Position numbers and translations under genes: made by a program. From positions 81,248-145,247 of the forward strand of contig NZ_CANMKO010000012.1 of NCBI RefSeq assembly GCF_947498515.1: a stretch of 64,000 nt of DNA, read 5' to 3'. The first letter of the stretch is position 1; each line of letters opens with the position of its first letter. Source of the DNA: an uncultured Pelagimonas sp. Lineage in GTDB: Bacteria > Pseudomonadota > Alphaproteobacteria > Rhodobacterales > Rhodobacteraceae. This document shows positions 1-8,454 of the stretch, piece after piece. The notes below the pieces were generated by a model, which saw only the letters and a program-made list of their open reading frames with translations, was not told the origin of the DNA and ran no database searches.

Positions 1-138
1 ACCCTTGGCTGTGCCGGCGCGCTTGACCACCTCTTCGGTACGCAAACCGGGATATCCCATTTCTTCAACAACTTGTCGTGCCGCATCAAGAAGTTTGGCG
101 CGGGTTTTCAATGTACGTTTTTGGACTGTGTTGGTCAT
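1..138 (-). CDS. TetR-family transcriptional regulator, N-terminal part only (cut by window edge)
   Basis: Forty-six codons from an ATG at 138 run off the left edge. The peptide has the typical start of a TetR repressor: a basic leader, then helix 1 (KTRAKLLDAARQVVEEMGY) and the beginning of the helix-turn-helix (TEEVVKRAGTAKG). The ligand-binding domain lies outside the window. The gene is divergent from the NAD(P)H oxidoreductase at 241. The space between them holds three near-identical palindromes, so it most likely represses itself and that enzyme. The ligand cannot be guessed; electrophiles or quinones would fit the target. Confidence 0.8.
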   Translation of the reverse strand, partial: MTNTVQKRTLKTRAKLLDAARQVVEEMGYPGLRTEEVVKRAGTAKG

Positions 139-161
139 TGCAGCACCATTGCATGAATTTG

Positions 162-221
162 TGACCGTGGTCAAATTAGATATTGACCATGGTCATTTTT
201 GGTGAATATTGACCGCAGTCA
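162..221. promoter_or_regulatory. Three TetR-type operators in a divergent promoter region
   Basis: Three 12-bp dyads occur at 162-173 (TGACCGTGGTCA), 184-195 (TGACCATGGTCA, a perfect palindrome) and 210-221 (TGACCGCAGTCA). Start-to-start spacings are 22 and 26 bp. They fill the gap between the divergent tetR and oxidoreductase starts. The TTGACC half of the sites could double as a -35 element in either direction, so bound repressor would block both promoters. Confidence 0.75.
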
Positions 222-240
222 TTTTTAAGAGGACCTACCA

Positions 241-831
241 ATGCCCCGCAAGATTTTCGTATTCGATGCCCACCCGGTTGCAGACACGTTGAATGCCCAT
301 ATGGCCCAAACCTATCTGGCTGCGGCTCAGGCCGCCGGTCACGACCTGCGCCATCAGTCACTATCGCAGATGGCGTTTGACCCGGATTTTGGACAGACCC
401 ATTACCGCCACACCAAAGCGCTTGAGCCAGACCTAGAAGCTTTCATGCAAGCGTTGGAATGGAGTGATCATTTGGTGATGACCATGCCGATGTGGTGGGG
501 GAGCTATCCCGCGAAAACCAAGGCGTTGCTGGATCGATCCTTGATGGCAGGGCGGGCATTTGACACGCGCAACCCGAATATCATCGGCCTGCCTGCGCCC
601 ATGCTTACGGGTCGCTCGGCGCGGGTGATCATTACCTCGGACACGCCGCGAATCTTCCAGCGGTTGGCCTATGGCGATGCATTTCAAAAGCAGATCAAGG
701 GCCAAGTAACCGGCTTTGTTGGGATCAAACCGACACGGTTTACGTGGTTGGCCCCGGCCGGAACGCCCAAACCGGGTGTGGTCGAAAAATGGGCGGCCAA
801 GGTCGAAACGCTTGGCCGCAAAGGGATGTGA
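241..831 (+). CDS. NAD(P)H-dependent oxidoreductase, flavodoxin-like fold (MdaB/KefF-like quinone reductase family)
   Basis: A 196-residue protein with the Flavodoxin_2 layout. It has an N-terminal beta strand and FMN-contact loop (KIFVFDAHP), a mid-protein flavin-binding loop (MTMPMWWGSYPAKTKALLDR) and a C-terminal region matching the family. Members are cytosolic FAD or FMN enzymes that reduce quinones by two electrons with NAD(P)H. The start has an AGAGGA ribosome site about eight bases upstream. It is divergent from a TetR gene across three operators, which suggests induction by a quinone or electrophile. The stop abuts the stop of the convergent creatinase gene with no spacer. The family assignment is firm; the substrate is not known. 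Confidence 0.85.
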   Translation: MPRKIFVFDAHPVADTLNAHMAQTYLAAAQAAGHDLRHQSLSQMAFDPDFGQTHYRHTKALEPDLEAFMQALEWSDHLVMTMPMWWGSYPAKTKALLDRSLMAGRAFDTRNPNIIGLPAPMLTGRSARVIITSDTPRIFQRLAYGDAFQKQIKGQVTGFVGIKPTRFTWLAPAGTPKPGVVEKWAAKVETLGRKGM

Positions 832-2034
832 TTAGCCCACCACGTTGGTTTCCGGGCCATAGGGGTAGCCGGTGATATTGTCGTTGCCGTCTTCGGTGAT
901 CACCAGAATATCGTGTTCGCGGTAGCCCCCAGCACCGGCTTGCCCCTCTGGAATGGTCAACATCGGTTCCATGCTGATCACCATGCCGGGTTCCAGAACC
1001 GTGTCGATATCTTCGCGCAATTCAAGACCGGCTTCGCGCCCATAGTAATGGGACAGAACCCCAAAACTATGCCCATAACCAAACGTGCGATATTGCAATA
1101 AATCGCGTTCGGCAAAGAAGGCGTTGATTTGCTCGGTGATCTCGGCGCAGCTCGCCCCCGGTTTTAGCAACGACATCCCGTATTCATGGGCGGCGACATT
1201 GGCCTCCCAGATTTTCAGGCTGGCGGAGTCGACCTCTTGCACAAACAACGTGCGCTCTAGGGCGGTGTAATAGCCTGAAATCATCGGGAATGTGTTGAGC
1301 GACAGGATATCGCCCCGTTGCAACTCGCGTGCCGTCACAGGGTTGTGGGCCCCATCGGTGTTGATCCCGGATTGGAACCAAACCCAAGTGTCGCGGTATT
1401 CGGCGTCTGGGAACCGTTTGGCGATTTCCAACTCCATTGCGTCGCGTCCCGCCATAGCGATGTCGATCTCGCGCGCCCCGAGTTTGATGGCGTCGCGAAT
1501 GGCATAGCCACCGACATCGGCGACCTGCGCACCGTGCCGGATCAAATCAATCTCGGCGGAGGATTTGTGCATCCGTTGGCGCATGGTGGCCGGGGCAATG
1601 TCATGTTTTGCGCTGGGCGACAGAAAGTCGTCGAGCAAGGCGTTTTGCGCCAAGGTCAGGTGGTCGCCTTCATAACCGATAACCTTGCCCGGCCCGGTGA
1701 CGGACAGGATCGCGCGCCAATAATTGTTCCGCTGCCAATCGGTATAGGTGATGTTGTCTGCATGGCTGCGCCGCCACGGTTGCGCTGCGTCAATGCCCGC
1801 GCTGATCGTGACACTTTCGGTGGGCGTGACGACGAGGCCATAGGGGCGGCCAAAGCTGCAATAGAGAAACCCGGAATAGTAGGCGATGTTATGCATCGAG
1901 GTGAATACGCAAGCGTCAACGCCTTGGGCGGTCATCTCGGCGCGCAGTTTCGCCAAGCGTGCATCATATTCGGATGCCGCAAAAGGCAGTGTTTTTTCAC
2001 CCTGGTGAAAGCGGTATTGTTGGGGACGTTCCAT
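832..2034 (-). CDS. creA: Creatinase (creatine amidinohydrolase), M24 pita-bread fold
   Basis: A 400-residue protein, close to the roughly 403 residues of Pseudomonas creatinase, which it matches along its whole length by recall. Conserved stretches include HNIAYYSGFLYCSFGRPYGL, DTWVWFQSGINTDGAHNPVT, GYYTALERTLF, GYGHSFGVLSHYYGREAGL and EPGMVISMEPM. Creatinase hydrolyses creatine to sarcosine and urea without metals, unlike related prolidases. The start at 2034 was preferred over a longer frame because an AGGAGGG ribosome site lies just upstream and the family begins here. No sarcosine oxidase or urease genes are nearby, so the products must be used elsewhere. An M24 aminopeptidase is the alternative, but the creatinase-specific motifs argue against it. 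Confidence 0.85.
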   Translation of the reverse strand: MERPQQYRFHQGEKTLPFAASEYDARLAKLRAEMTAQGVDACVFTSMHNIAYYSGFLYCSFGRPYGLVVTPTESVTISAGIDAAQPWRRSHADNITYTDWQRNNYWRAILSVTGPGKVIGYEGDHLTLAQNALLDDFLSPSAKHDIAPATMRQRMHKSSAEIDLIRHGAQVADVGGYAIRDAIKLGAREIDIAMAGRDAMELEIAKRFPDAEYRDTWVWFQSGINTDGAHNPVTARELQRGDILSLNTFPMISGYYTALERTLFVQEVDSASLKIWEANVAAHEYGMSLLKPGASCAEITEQINAFFAERDLLQYRTFGYGHSFGVLSHYYGREAGLELREDIDTVLEPGMVISMEPMLTIPEGQAGAGGYREHDILVITEDGNDNITGYPYGPETNVVG

Positions 2035-2239
2035 GAAACCCTCCTGTGATTGGCTGGGGAACCTTCCCCCGCCAGTTAGCAAAGCAAGGTCCCGGCGTGC
2101 AGGACGGAAAGGGGCATATAACTGACGACGCCATCGTCTGCCCGAGGGGAGATTGGCGGAGAGTTGTATGCTTGGCAAGCTCTGTCGCAGGAAATGTCGG
2201 CTATGCGGACTTTGCGGCCGTTGAAGAAGCACTAATAGA

Positions 2240-2824
2240 TCAAGTCATGGGTGACTTGAGATCAAAATAATCAAGTATTTGCGTAGCGCGGATCAGGGCC
2301 TCAGTGCTCTCGGAATGAAACAATACATTCCCTTCCCAAAACTCGATGTAGTCCGTTGAACCCGTCGTTAGCAATTTGGCATCCCAGCCTCCCACGGTTA
2401 GAAACGTGCACAGCGAAATCAATAATTCTGCTTCGGCATTTTGTTCAACTGTTCCTGACAACTGATCCAACAGGTCGCTGGGAAGTGGCCCCAACAAAAT
2501 TGCGGGGTTTTCAACTAAGTGATCAGTCTCCAAGTCTTCCCCTAAGACTTTGAGAAAGTGCTTCTTCTGGGATGGGAAACTGTCCTCAGAATGTTCGACC
2601 CATAATAGTCGATTTGAATTGCTGGGAAGCCAATCCGCCATCGACAAGAACACATGGGAGAGTTGAGTTGGGCTTGGATCAAAGAACCGCGCTACGCGTT
2701 CAGATTTGCTTACGCTGTCACCGACACGGTACAAAAGTCGTCGGTACCACGCGTTTTCCAGGGAAACCGCATATTTGTCCTCCCCCAAGTAATCTGTGGC
2801 CTCAGCGATGTTTAGCAGTTTCAA
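2240..2824 (-). CDS. Hypothetical protein, orphan, apparent TTG start
   Basis: An open frame of 194 codons with no family I recognise. The protein is acidic and soluble-looking, with no signal peptide or membrane segment. The only initiation codon compatible with the full frame is TTG at 2824, behind a modest AGGT ribosome site; an in-frame stop lies about 70 bases further upstream. The first internal ATG is near residue 63. Base composition looks more AT-rich than the neighbours, which hints at transfer. It stands alone between creatinase and the LacI locus, with gaps of about 205 and 221 bp in which I see no other gene. It could be a 5'-truncated remnant. Confidence 0.5.
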   Translation of the reverse strand: MKLLNIAEATDYLGEDKYAVSLENAWYRRLLYRVGDSVSKSERVARFFDPSPTQLSHVFLSMADWLPSNSNRLLWVEHSEDSFPSQKKHFLKVLGEDLETDHLVENPAILLGPLPSDLLDQLSGTVEQNAEAELLISLCTFLTVGGWDAKLLTTGSTDYIEFWEGNVLFHSESTEALIRATQILDYFDLKSPMT

Positions 2825-3045
2825 TCTATTTACCTGACCCGCTTCAGCGCTCTGTGACGATAGGCTGAACCAGAGAACTAGTCAATTTGGGCTCGATGCT
2901 GACATCTGCCAAGCCGGGCTTGGTTAAGAGAGGGGTAGCCCAGAACCAGATACGATCTTCCGAATGCAGTATTCACGGCTCAAGCTTTGACGGTAAACTA
3001 CTCTCAACCGGTCGCCGTGCCGGTCGCGTTCAATTGTCTGCGGTA

Positions 3046-4071
3046 TCAGTGCGGGGCCGTGGTGCTTTTCCGAACAACAAGCGAGACCGGCAGAACAGCG
3101 GCATGGTTCAGGTTCTTATCTTTTGGGGGCAAGATCCGCGCCATCAGCATTTTAGCCGCGGTTTCGCCGATCATCAGGCGATCCTGCTTGATCGTGGTTA
3201 GCGGCGGAATGAACTGCTCGGCCAAACCAATGTCATCAAACCCCATTACCGACACATCTTCAGGCACCTTAAAAGCATGGCGTGAAAGCTCTGCTATAAA
3301 GGCCATTGCCAACTGATCCGATGCGCAAAACACCGCGGTTGGGCGGTCGTCTAGCGCGATCCAAGCTTGCGCAGCCCGACAACCCGCAGCAAGTGAAAAT
3401 TCACCGGCAATGATCCAGTCAGGTTTGTGTTCTAGCTTGAGTTTCGTAATTTCATCGATGAAAGCATCCTTGCGTCTGTGCATCAAGACATTGCCTTCGG
3501 GACCTGTCACATGGGCAATTTTGCGATGACCAAGGTCATACAGATGGTTGACGGCCATGCGGGCCCCTTCGCGGTTCTCACACCGAACCGACGGGAAGCT
3601 CGTGCCATCGATCCACTCACAGGCAAAGAGAATTCGCTTGGCCTGAGGCGCGCTTTCCAGCATGTCCACAACTTCGGGATCAAGCCCACCATCGAGGATG
3701 ATCATCCCGTCGGCACGCGCGTCATCCAGATAGTCGATCAATCTCTCGCCACTGTCGTGTACCTGTTTGGTGCTGGCGATGAGCATCGAGTACCCCTCTT
3801 GTGACAGATGCCGAGAGATACCTTCAAGGATCATCGAAAAGAACGGGTTGGCCAGATCGGGCAACAGGACGAGCACCGAGTGCGCCCGTTGTGTCCGCAG
3901 GTTTCGCGCCGCGCGATTGATGCGATATCCGGTGGCTTTCACAGCCTCCGCGACTCGCGTTCGAGTTGATTCGGACACGACATCAGGGTTCGACAACGTC
4001 CGCGAGACCGTCGCCGTCGAAACATTTGCAACCCGTGCAACGTCCTGAAGTGTTGAGGTTTTCACTACCAT
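3046..4071 (-). CDS. LacI-family transcriptional repressor of the adjacent sugar operon
   Basis: A 341-residue protein. The N-terminal helix-turn-helix spans residues about 5-25 (TLQDVARVANVSTATVSRTL) and is followed by the hinge region (INRAARNLRTQ). The rest is a periplasmic-binding-protein-like effector domain (VLVLLPDLANPFFSMILEGI to MGFDDIGLAEQFIPPLTTI). The start at 4071 places the HTH at the usual distance from the N-terminus; longer in-frame extensions add non-family sequence. The gene is divergent from an ABC sugar importer operon, and two mirror-image palindromes sit between them. A sugar or sugar derivative imported by that system is the likely inducer. Confidence 0.9.
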   Translation of the reverse strand: MVVKTSTLQDVARVANVSTATVSRTLSNPDVVSESTRTRVAEAVKATGYRINRAARNLRTQRAHSVLVLLPDLANPFFSMILEGISRHLSQEGYSMLIASTKQVHDSGERLIDYLDDARADGMIILDGGLDPEVVDMLESAPQAKRILFACEWIDGTSFPSVRCENREGARMAVNHLYDLGHRKIAHVTGPEGNVLMHRRKDAFIDEITKLKLEHKPDWIIAGEFSLAAGCRAAQAWIALDDRPTAVFCASDQLAMAFIAELSRHAFKVPEDVSVMGFDDIGLAEQFIPPLTTIKQDRLMIGETAAKMLMARILPPKDKNLNHAAVLPVSLVVRKSTTAPH

Positions 4072-4097
4072 TTGACCCTTGTGGCATATCGCGTCTC

Positions 4098-4161
4098 TGC
4101 AATCGATTACAGAATTTCTTGACACAACAATCAATACCATAGCACGATGTAATCGATTGCA
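4098..4161. promoter_or_regulatory. LacI operator pair and minus-strand promoter
   Basis: Two 14-bp near-palindromes centred on ATCGAT occur at 4098-4111 (TGCAATCGATTACA) and 4148-4161 (TGTAATCGATTGCA). Each is the exact reverse complement of the other and their centres are 50 bp apart. The CG-centred shape is typical of LacI-family operators. On the minus strand, TTGATT (4134-4129) and TGTAAT (4111-4106) are spaced by 17 bp, a plausible lacI promoter whose -10 lies within operator 1. For the plus strand a TTGACA lies at 4119-4124, but I see no well-spaced -10. Confidence 0.75.
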
Positions 4162-4226
4162 TAGTGAAGGGAGCACGTTGCGATCAAAAAATCATTGGCG
4201 GGAATCCGCATTTCTGGGAGGAAAAA

Positions 4227-5456
4227 ATGTCCACAATCATGAAGTCTTTGTTGGTCGGAACTGCGCTCACTGCCGCGTCTGTCGCCAACGCCGTCGAATT
4301 GGAAGTCACCCATTGGTGGACATCCGGCGGCGAAGCCGCAGCCGTCGCCAAATTCGCCGAGGCCTGGAATGCTACAGGCAACACTTGGGTCGATGGCGCG
4401 ATCGCGGGTTCCGGTGGCACCGCGCGCCCTATCATTATTTCCCGCATTTTGGGCGGCGACCCGATGGCAGCGACGCAGCTGAACCACGGCCGTCAGGCGC
4501 AAGAACTGATCGAAGCGGGGCTGCTTCTTGATCTCACAGACGTTGCCGAAGCGGGTGGCTGGGCCGATATCGTGAACCCGTCTTCGTTGTTGGAGGCCTG
4601 CACGTTGGATGGCCGCATTTACTGCGTTCCGGTGAATATCCATTCCTCTCAGTGGATTTGGTTGTCCCACGGTGCCTATGAAAAAGCCGGGCTAGACGTT
4701 CCTAACGATTGGAATGAGTTCGTTGCGTCTTCAGGCGATCTCAAAGCTGCGGGAACACTTCCGTTGGCCATGGGGCAGCAGGGCTGGCAGCAAAACATTG
4801 CCTTTGGCGCGATAACCATTGCGGTTGCAGGTCTTGATGCCTGGAAGGCAGTCAACATCGACAAGAACGCTGACGTCGCACGCGGCGCAGAGTACACTGC
4901 TGCTTGGGAAGCGGTTGCGAATGCCCGCGAGCTCGCCCGTGAGTCAAACGTTCAGGATTGGAACCAAGCGACAAATATGGTCATCACCGGTCAAGCCGGC
5001 GCACAAATCATGGGCGACTGGGCGCAGGGTGAATTCGCTGTGGCTGAAAAAGTCCAAGGGACCGATTATTCGTGCCTTCCCGGTCTTGGTCTGAACCCGG
5101 TTCTCGATACCGGCGGTGACGCGTTCTATTTCCCCGTCAACGACGACCCTGAGATTACAGCGGCCCAGAAAGAGCTTGCCGCCTTGCTGATTTCGCCAGA
5201 AGTCCAAGTGTCCTTCAACCTCGCCAAAGGCTCCCTTCCGGTGCGTGGTGACATCGACATGTCAACGGCCAACGGCTGCATGCAGCAGGGCCTTGAGATT
5301 TTGGCAAATGGCGGCGTGCTGCCATCTAGCGACATCGCGTTCTCTCAGGACACCATGCTTCAGGTCGAAGATTTGATGGCGCAGTTCTGGTCAGGCGATA
5401 TGTCAGCGGCTGATGCGCAAGCCTCCTATGCGCAACTGATCGAAGACGCAGACTAA
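4227..5456 (+). CDS. Carbohydrate ABC transporter, periplasmic substrate-binding protein
   Basis: A 409-residue solute-binding protein of the family-1 sugar type. Residues 1-22 form a signal peptide ending SVANA, and the mature protein starts VELEVTHWWTSGGEAAAV, typical of GtsA/AglE-like glucose or glucoside binders. The start was set by the GGGAGG ribosome site just before 4227. It is the first gene of a LacI-controlled operon with two permeases, an ATPase and four sugar-modifying enzymes. The real ligand is unknown; a glycoside or sugar acid that becomes a substrate of the downstream dehydrogenases is plausible. Confidence 0.9.
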   Translation: MSTIMKSLLVGTALTAASVANAVELEVTHWWTSGGEAAAVAKFAEAWNATGNTWVDGAIAGSGGTARPIIISRILGGDPMAATQLNHGRQAQELIEAGLLLDLTDVAEAGGWADIVNPSSLLEACTLDGRIYCVPVNIHSSQWIWLSHGAYEKAGLDVPNDWNEFVASSGDLKAAGTLPLAMGQQGWQQNIAFGAITIAVAGLDAWKAVNIDKNADVARGAEYTAAWEAVANARELARESNVQDWNQATNMVITGQAGAQIMGDWAQGEFAVAEKVQGTDYSCLPGLGLNPVLDTGGDAFYFPVNDDPEITAAQKELAALLISPEVQVSFNLAKGSLPVRGDIDMSTANGCMQQGLEILANGGVLPSSDIAFSQDTMLQVEDLMAQFWSGDMSAADAQASYAQLIEDAD

Positions 5457-5534
5457 ACGTCCGTCTGATCTGGCCCGGCGGCACAGTTTGCCGGGCCACT
5501 TGCATCTCATTTTGATTGAAATGGAGCCGACACG

Positions 5535-6452
5535 ATGACCGTGGCCTCGGACCCCCCGGGCGATTCTGCCAAACGCCCCCGCCGATTGTTCAAGAACTGG
5601 ATGGCCAAGCTGGCATCCTTGCCGATGATCCTAACAGCGCTTGTCGTCTTCGTTGGTGGCACTGCTTGGACTGTTACGTATTCGTTCACGGGTTCGCGCA
5701 TGCTTCCGAAAACGAAGTGGGTTGGTTTTGATCAGTACGAACGCCTTTGGAACACGGATCGGTGGATCATTTCGATCAAGAACCTTGCGATCTACGGCTG
5801 CCTGTCGATGATCTTGACGCTGGTGATTGGCTTTAGCCTTGCCGCCTGCCTGGATCGCAAAATCCGTTTTGAAAGCGCGTTCCGGACGATCTTCCTCTAT
5901 CCATTCGCCTTGTCGTTCGTTGTCACCGGCCTTGTTTGGCAGTGGATATTGAACCCCGAATTCGGATTGCAAAGCGTGGTGCGTGGATGGGGTTGGGAAA
6001 GCTTTACCTTCAACCCGCTCAATGACCCCAACACCGTCATCTATGGCCTGCTGATCGCAGGGCTATGGCAGGGCACGGGCCTTATCATGTGCATCATGTT
6101 AGCGGGCCTTCGCGGGATCGACGAAGACATTTGGAAAGCAGCCCGTGTGGACGGGATCGGTGTTGTCAAAACCTATGTCATGGTCATCATTCCGATGATG
6201 CGACCAGTGTTCATCACTGCGCTCGTGCTTATCGCTTCGGGCATTATCAAACTCTATGATCTGGTGGTTGCGCAAACAGGTGGCGGACCAGGTTTGTCCT
6301 CAGAAGTGCCGGCAAAATACGTCATCGAATACATGTTCCGCGCCCAGAATTTGGGGCAAGGCTTTGCGGCCTCAACCATGATGCTGTGCTCTGTGGTGAT
6401 CATCTTGATCCCTTGGGCCTATCTTGAATTTGGAGGTCGAAAGCGTGGCTGA
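5535..6452 (+). CDS. Carbohydrate ABC transporter permease (MalF-type)
   Basis: A 305-residue inner-membrane protein with about six transmembrane helices. The cytoplasmic coupling loop is visible as EDIWKAARVDGIGVVKTYVMV, the EAA-like motif that contacts the ATPase. It follows the binding protein and its 3' end overlaps the next permease gene. Together the two permeases form the channel of the importer. It corresponds to the MalF/UgpA class because it is the first permease of the pair, with the longer periplasmic N-terminal region. Confidence 0.9.
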   Translation: MTVASDPPGDSAKRPRRLFKNWMAKLASLPMILTALVVFVGGTAWTVTYSFTGSRMLPKTKWVGFDQYERLWNTDRWIISIKNLAIYGCLSMILTLVIGFSLAACLDRKIRFESAFRTIFLYPFALSFVVTGLVWQWILNPEFGLQSVVRGWGWESFTFNPLNDPNTVIYGLLIAGLWQGTGLIMCIMLAGLRGIDEDIWKAARVDGIGVVKTYVMVIIPMMRPVFITALVLIASGIIKLYDLVVAQTGGGPGLSSEVPAKYVIEYMFRAQNLGQGFAASTMMLCSVVIILIPWAYLEFGGRKRG

Positions 6453-7350
6453 TACGATCACAAACACCCCCACCGAACCACACGGCCCCAAACCTAAAAA
6501 GGCAATGTCGCGCGCCAATATCTTTCTCTATGGCACGCTGATCATGGTCTCTTTGTACTACCTGTTGCCGCTCTATGTGATGATCGTCACCTCCCTAAAA
6601 GGGATGCCGGAAATACGGATGGGCAATGTCTTTGGGCCGCCGATGGAAATCACGTTCGAGCCGTGGGTCAAGGCGTGGTCAGAGGCCTGTACCGGTATCA
6701 ACTGTGACGGCCTGTCGCGCGGTTTCGGCAACTCGGTCCGTATCTTGATCCCGTCGGTTCTCCTCTCGATCGCAATCGCGTCGATCAATGGATACGCGCT
6801 GTCCAACTGGAAGTTCAGAGGCTCTGAAACCTTCTTTACGATCCTGATTATTGGTGCCTTCATCCCCTATCAGACCATGCTCTATCCAATCGTGATCATG
6901 CTGCGCGAGATCGGGCTGATGGGGTCCATTGGTGGTCTGGTGCTAGTGCATACTGTCTTTGGGATGCCGATCCTGACGCTGCTGTTCCGCAATTACTTTG
7001 CCTCTATTCCAGAGGAGCTTTTCAAGGCGGCGCGCGTGGATGGTGCCGGTTTCTGGCAGATCTATTTCCAGATCATGATGCCGATGGCGTTGCCGATCTT
7101 TGTGGTCGCAATCATCCTGCAGGTTACGGGCATCTGGAACGATTTCTTGTTCGGGGTGATCTACACCAAACCCGCCACGTATCCGATGACCGTTCAGCTC
7201 AATAATATCGTGAATTCGGTGCAAGGGGTCAAAGAATACAACGTCAATATGGCGGCAACGCTGCTGACCGGGCTGGTTCCTCTCGTCATCTATTTTGCCT
7301 CTGGCAAACTCTTTGTTCGCGGCATTGCCGCTGGCGCAGTCAAAGGTTGA
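6445..7350 (+). CDS. Carbohydrate ABC transporter permease (MalG-type)
   Basis: A 301-residue partner permease. It carries the EAA-like loop PEELFKAARVDGAGFWQIYF and about six membrane helices. I chose the GTG at 6445 because a GGAGG ribosome site lies eight bases before it; an upstream TTG at 6424 has none. This start overlaps the preceding stop by 8 bp, so the two permeases are translationally coupled. The assignment to the MalG/UgpE class follows from the position and the C-terminal FVRGIAAGAVKG ending. Confidence 0.9.
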   Translation: MADTITNTPTEPHGPKPKKAMSRANIFLYGTLIMVSLYYLLPLYVMIVTSLKGMPEIRMGNVFGPPMEITFEPWVKAWSEACTGINCDGLSRGFGNSVRILIPSVLLSIAIASINGYALSNWKFRGSETFFTILIIGAFIPYQTMLYPIVIMLREIGLMGSIGGLVLVHTVFGMPILTLLFRNYFASIPEELFKAARVDGAGFWQIYFQIMMPMALPIFVVAIILQVTGIWNDFLFGVIYTKPATYPMTVQLNNIVNSVQGVKEYNVNMAATLLTGLVPLVIYFASGKLFVRGIAAGAVKG

Positions 7351-7358
7351 AAACGATC

Positions 7359-8438
7359 ATGACAAACTCGGTAGAAATCAAAAATCTCGATCTGAATTTC
7401 GGTGCGGTACAGGTGCTCAAGCAACTGAACCTCGATATTGCCGAAGGTGAATTCCTCGTACTACTTGGGTCATCAGGGTGTGGGAAATCGACACTTCTGA
7501 ATTGTATTGCCGGTCTTTTGGATATCTCTGGCGGGCAAATCTTTATCAAGGGGCAGAACGTCACTTGGGCAGAGCCATCCGACCGAGGCATCGGCATGGT
7601 GTTCCAGTCTTATGCGCTTTACCCGCAGATGACGGTGCGTGGAAACCTGTCGTTTGGGTTAAAAAACGCCAAGGTGCCCAAGGCCGAAATCGCAAAGCGG
7701 GTGGAACGGGTCGCTGAGGTTCTTCAGATTGGACCGTTGCTAGATCGCAAGCCCGGCGCTCTTTCCGGGGGCCAGCGTCAGCGCGTTGCCATCGGGCGCG
7801 CCCTTGTGCGGGATGTCGATGTGTTCTTGTTCGACGAACCTCTTTCCAATCTCGACGCCAAATTGCGGACAGATCTGCGGGTCGAGCTGAAGCGGCTGCA
7901 CAAGCAGTTGAAAAACACCATGATCTACGTGACGCACGATCAGGTCGAGGCGATGACGCTGGCGGATCGGATTTCGATCATGAAAGGCGGTCTGATTGAG
8001 CAACTCGACACACCTGAAGTGATCTACGCCAAGCCTTGCAACAAATACGTTGCCGAGTTTATCGGCTCGCCTGCCATGAACCTTTTTGCAGGTCACTTGA
8101 GCGGCAATGTATTTAGCCGCGACGGTCTTAGGGTCGACGTGACGGGCTATGAGTTCGAAAACCACGGCAGAAGCGACACAAATGCGTGGCTTGGGATACG
8201 TCCCGAACACATCATGACAGATGAGGCCGCAAAGGGCGCAACCTTCACGGGGGCTGCCGAAATCGACATCGTTGAACCAATGGGGTCGGACACATTGGTC
8301 TGGGTCAACTTTGCGGGCCAATCCGTGCGTGTGCGTACCGGTGGCCAAACGGGGCTGAAATCCGGCGACACGCTGACAATTGGCTTCGACGCCGACCGGC
8401 TCCACCTGTTCGACGAAAAAACTGAAATCCGTCTTTAA
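7359..8438 (+). CDS. Carbohydrate ABC transporter ATP-binding protein (UgpC/MalK type)
   Basis: A 359-residue ATPase. Walker A is at residues 37-45 (GSSGCGKST), followed by the Q-loop FQSYALYPQ, the signature LSGGQRQR, Walker B with D-loop (FLFDEPLSNLDAKLR) and the H-loop THD. The C-terminal third is a TOBE/MalK-like regulatory region (LGIRPEHIM). The ATG at 7359 follows the preceding stop by eight bases. It energises import by the two permeases. ATPases of this family are sometimes shared between importers. Confidence 0.92.
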   Translation: MTNSVEIKNLDLNFGAVQVLKQLNLDIAEGEFLVLLGSSGCGKSTLLNCIAGLLDISGGQIFIKGQNVTWAEPSDRGIGMVFQSYALYPQMTVRGNLSFGLKNAKVPKAEIAKRVERVAEVLQIGPLLDRKPGALSGGQRQRVAIGRALVRDVDVFLFDEPLSNLDAKLRTDLRVELKRLHKQLKNTMIYVTHDQVEAMTLADRISIMKGGLIEQLDTPEVIYAKPCNKYVAEFIGSPAMNLFAGHLSGNVFSRDGLRVDVTGYEFENHGRSDTNAWLGIRPEHIMTDEAAKGATFTGAAEIDIVEPMGSDTLVWVNFAGQSVRVRTGGQTGLKSGDTLTIGFDADRLHLFDEKTEIRL

Positions 8439-8454
8439 TTCTGGAACCAGACAT

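Noticed and set aside
2909..2923. CCAAGC/GCTTGG hairpin past the lacI stop
   Set aside because: Six-pair stem, three-base loop, no U-run, and more than 120 bp from the gene end. Too weak to call a terminator.
4119..4153. TTGACA as -35 of the sugar operon promoter
   Set aside because: The nearest -10-like hexamer (TGTAAT at 4148) is 23 bp away, too far for a normal promoter.
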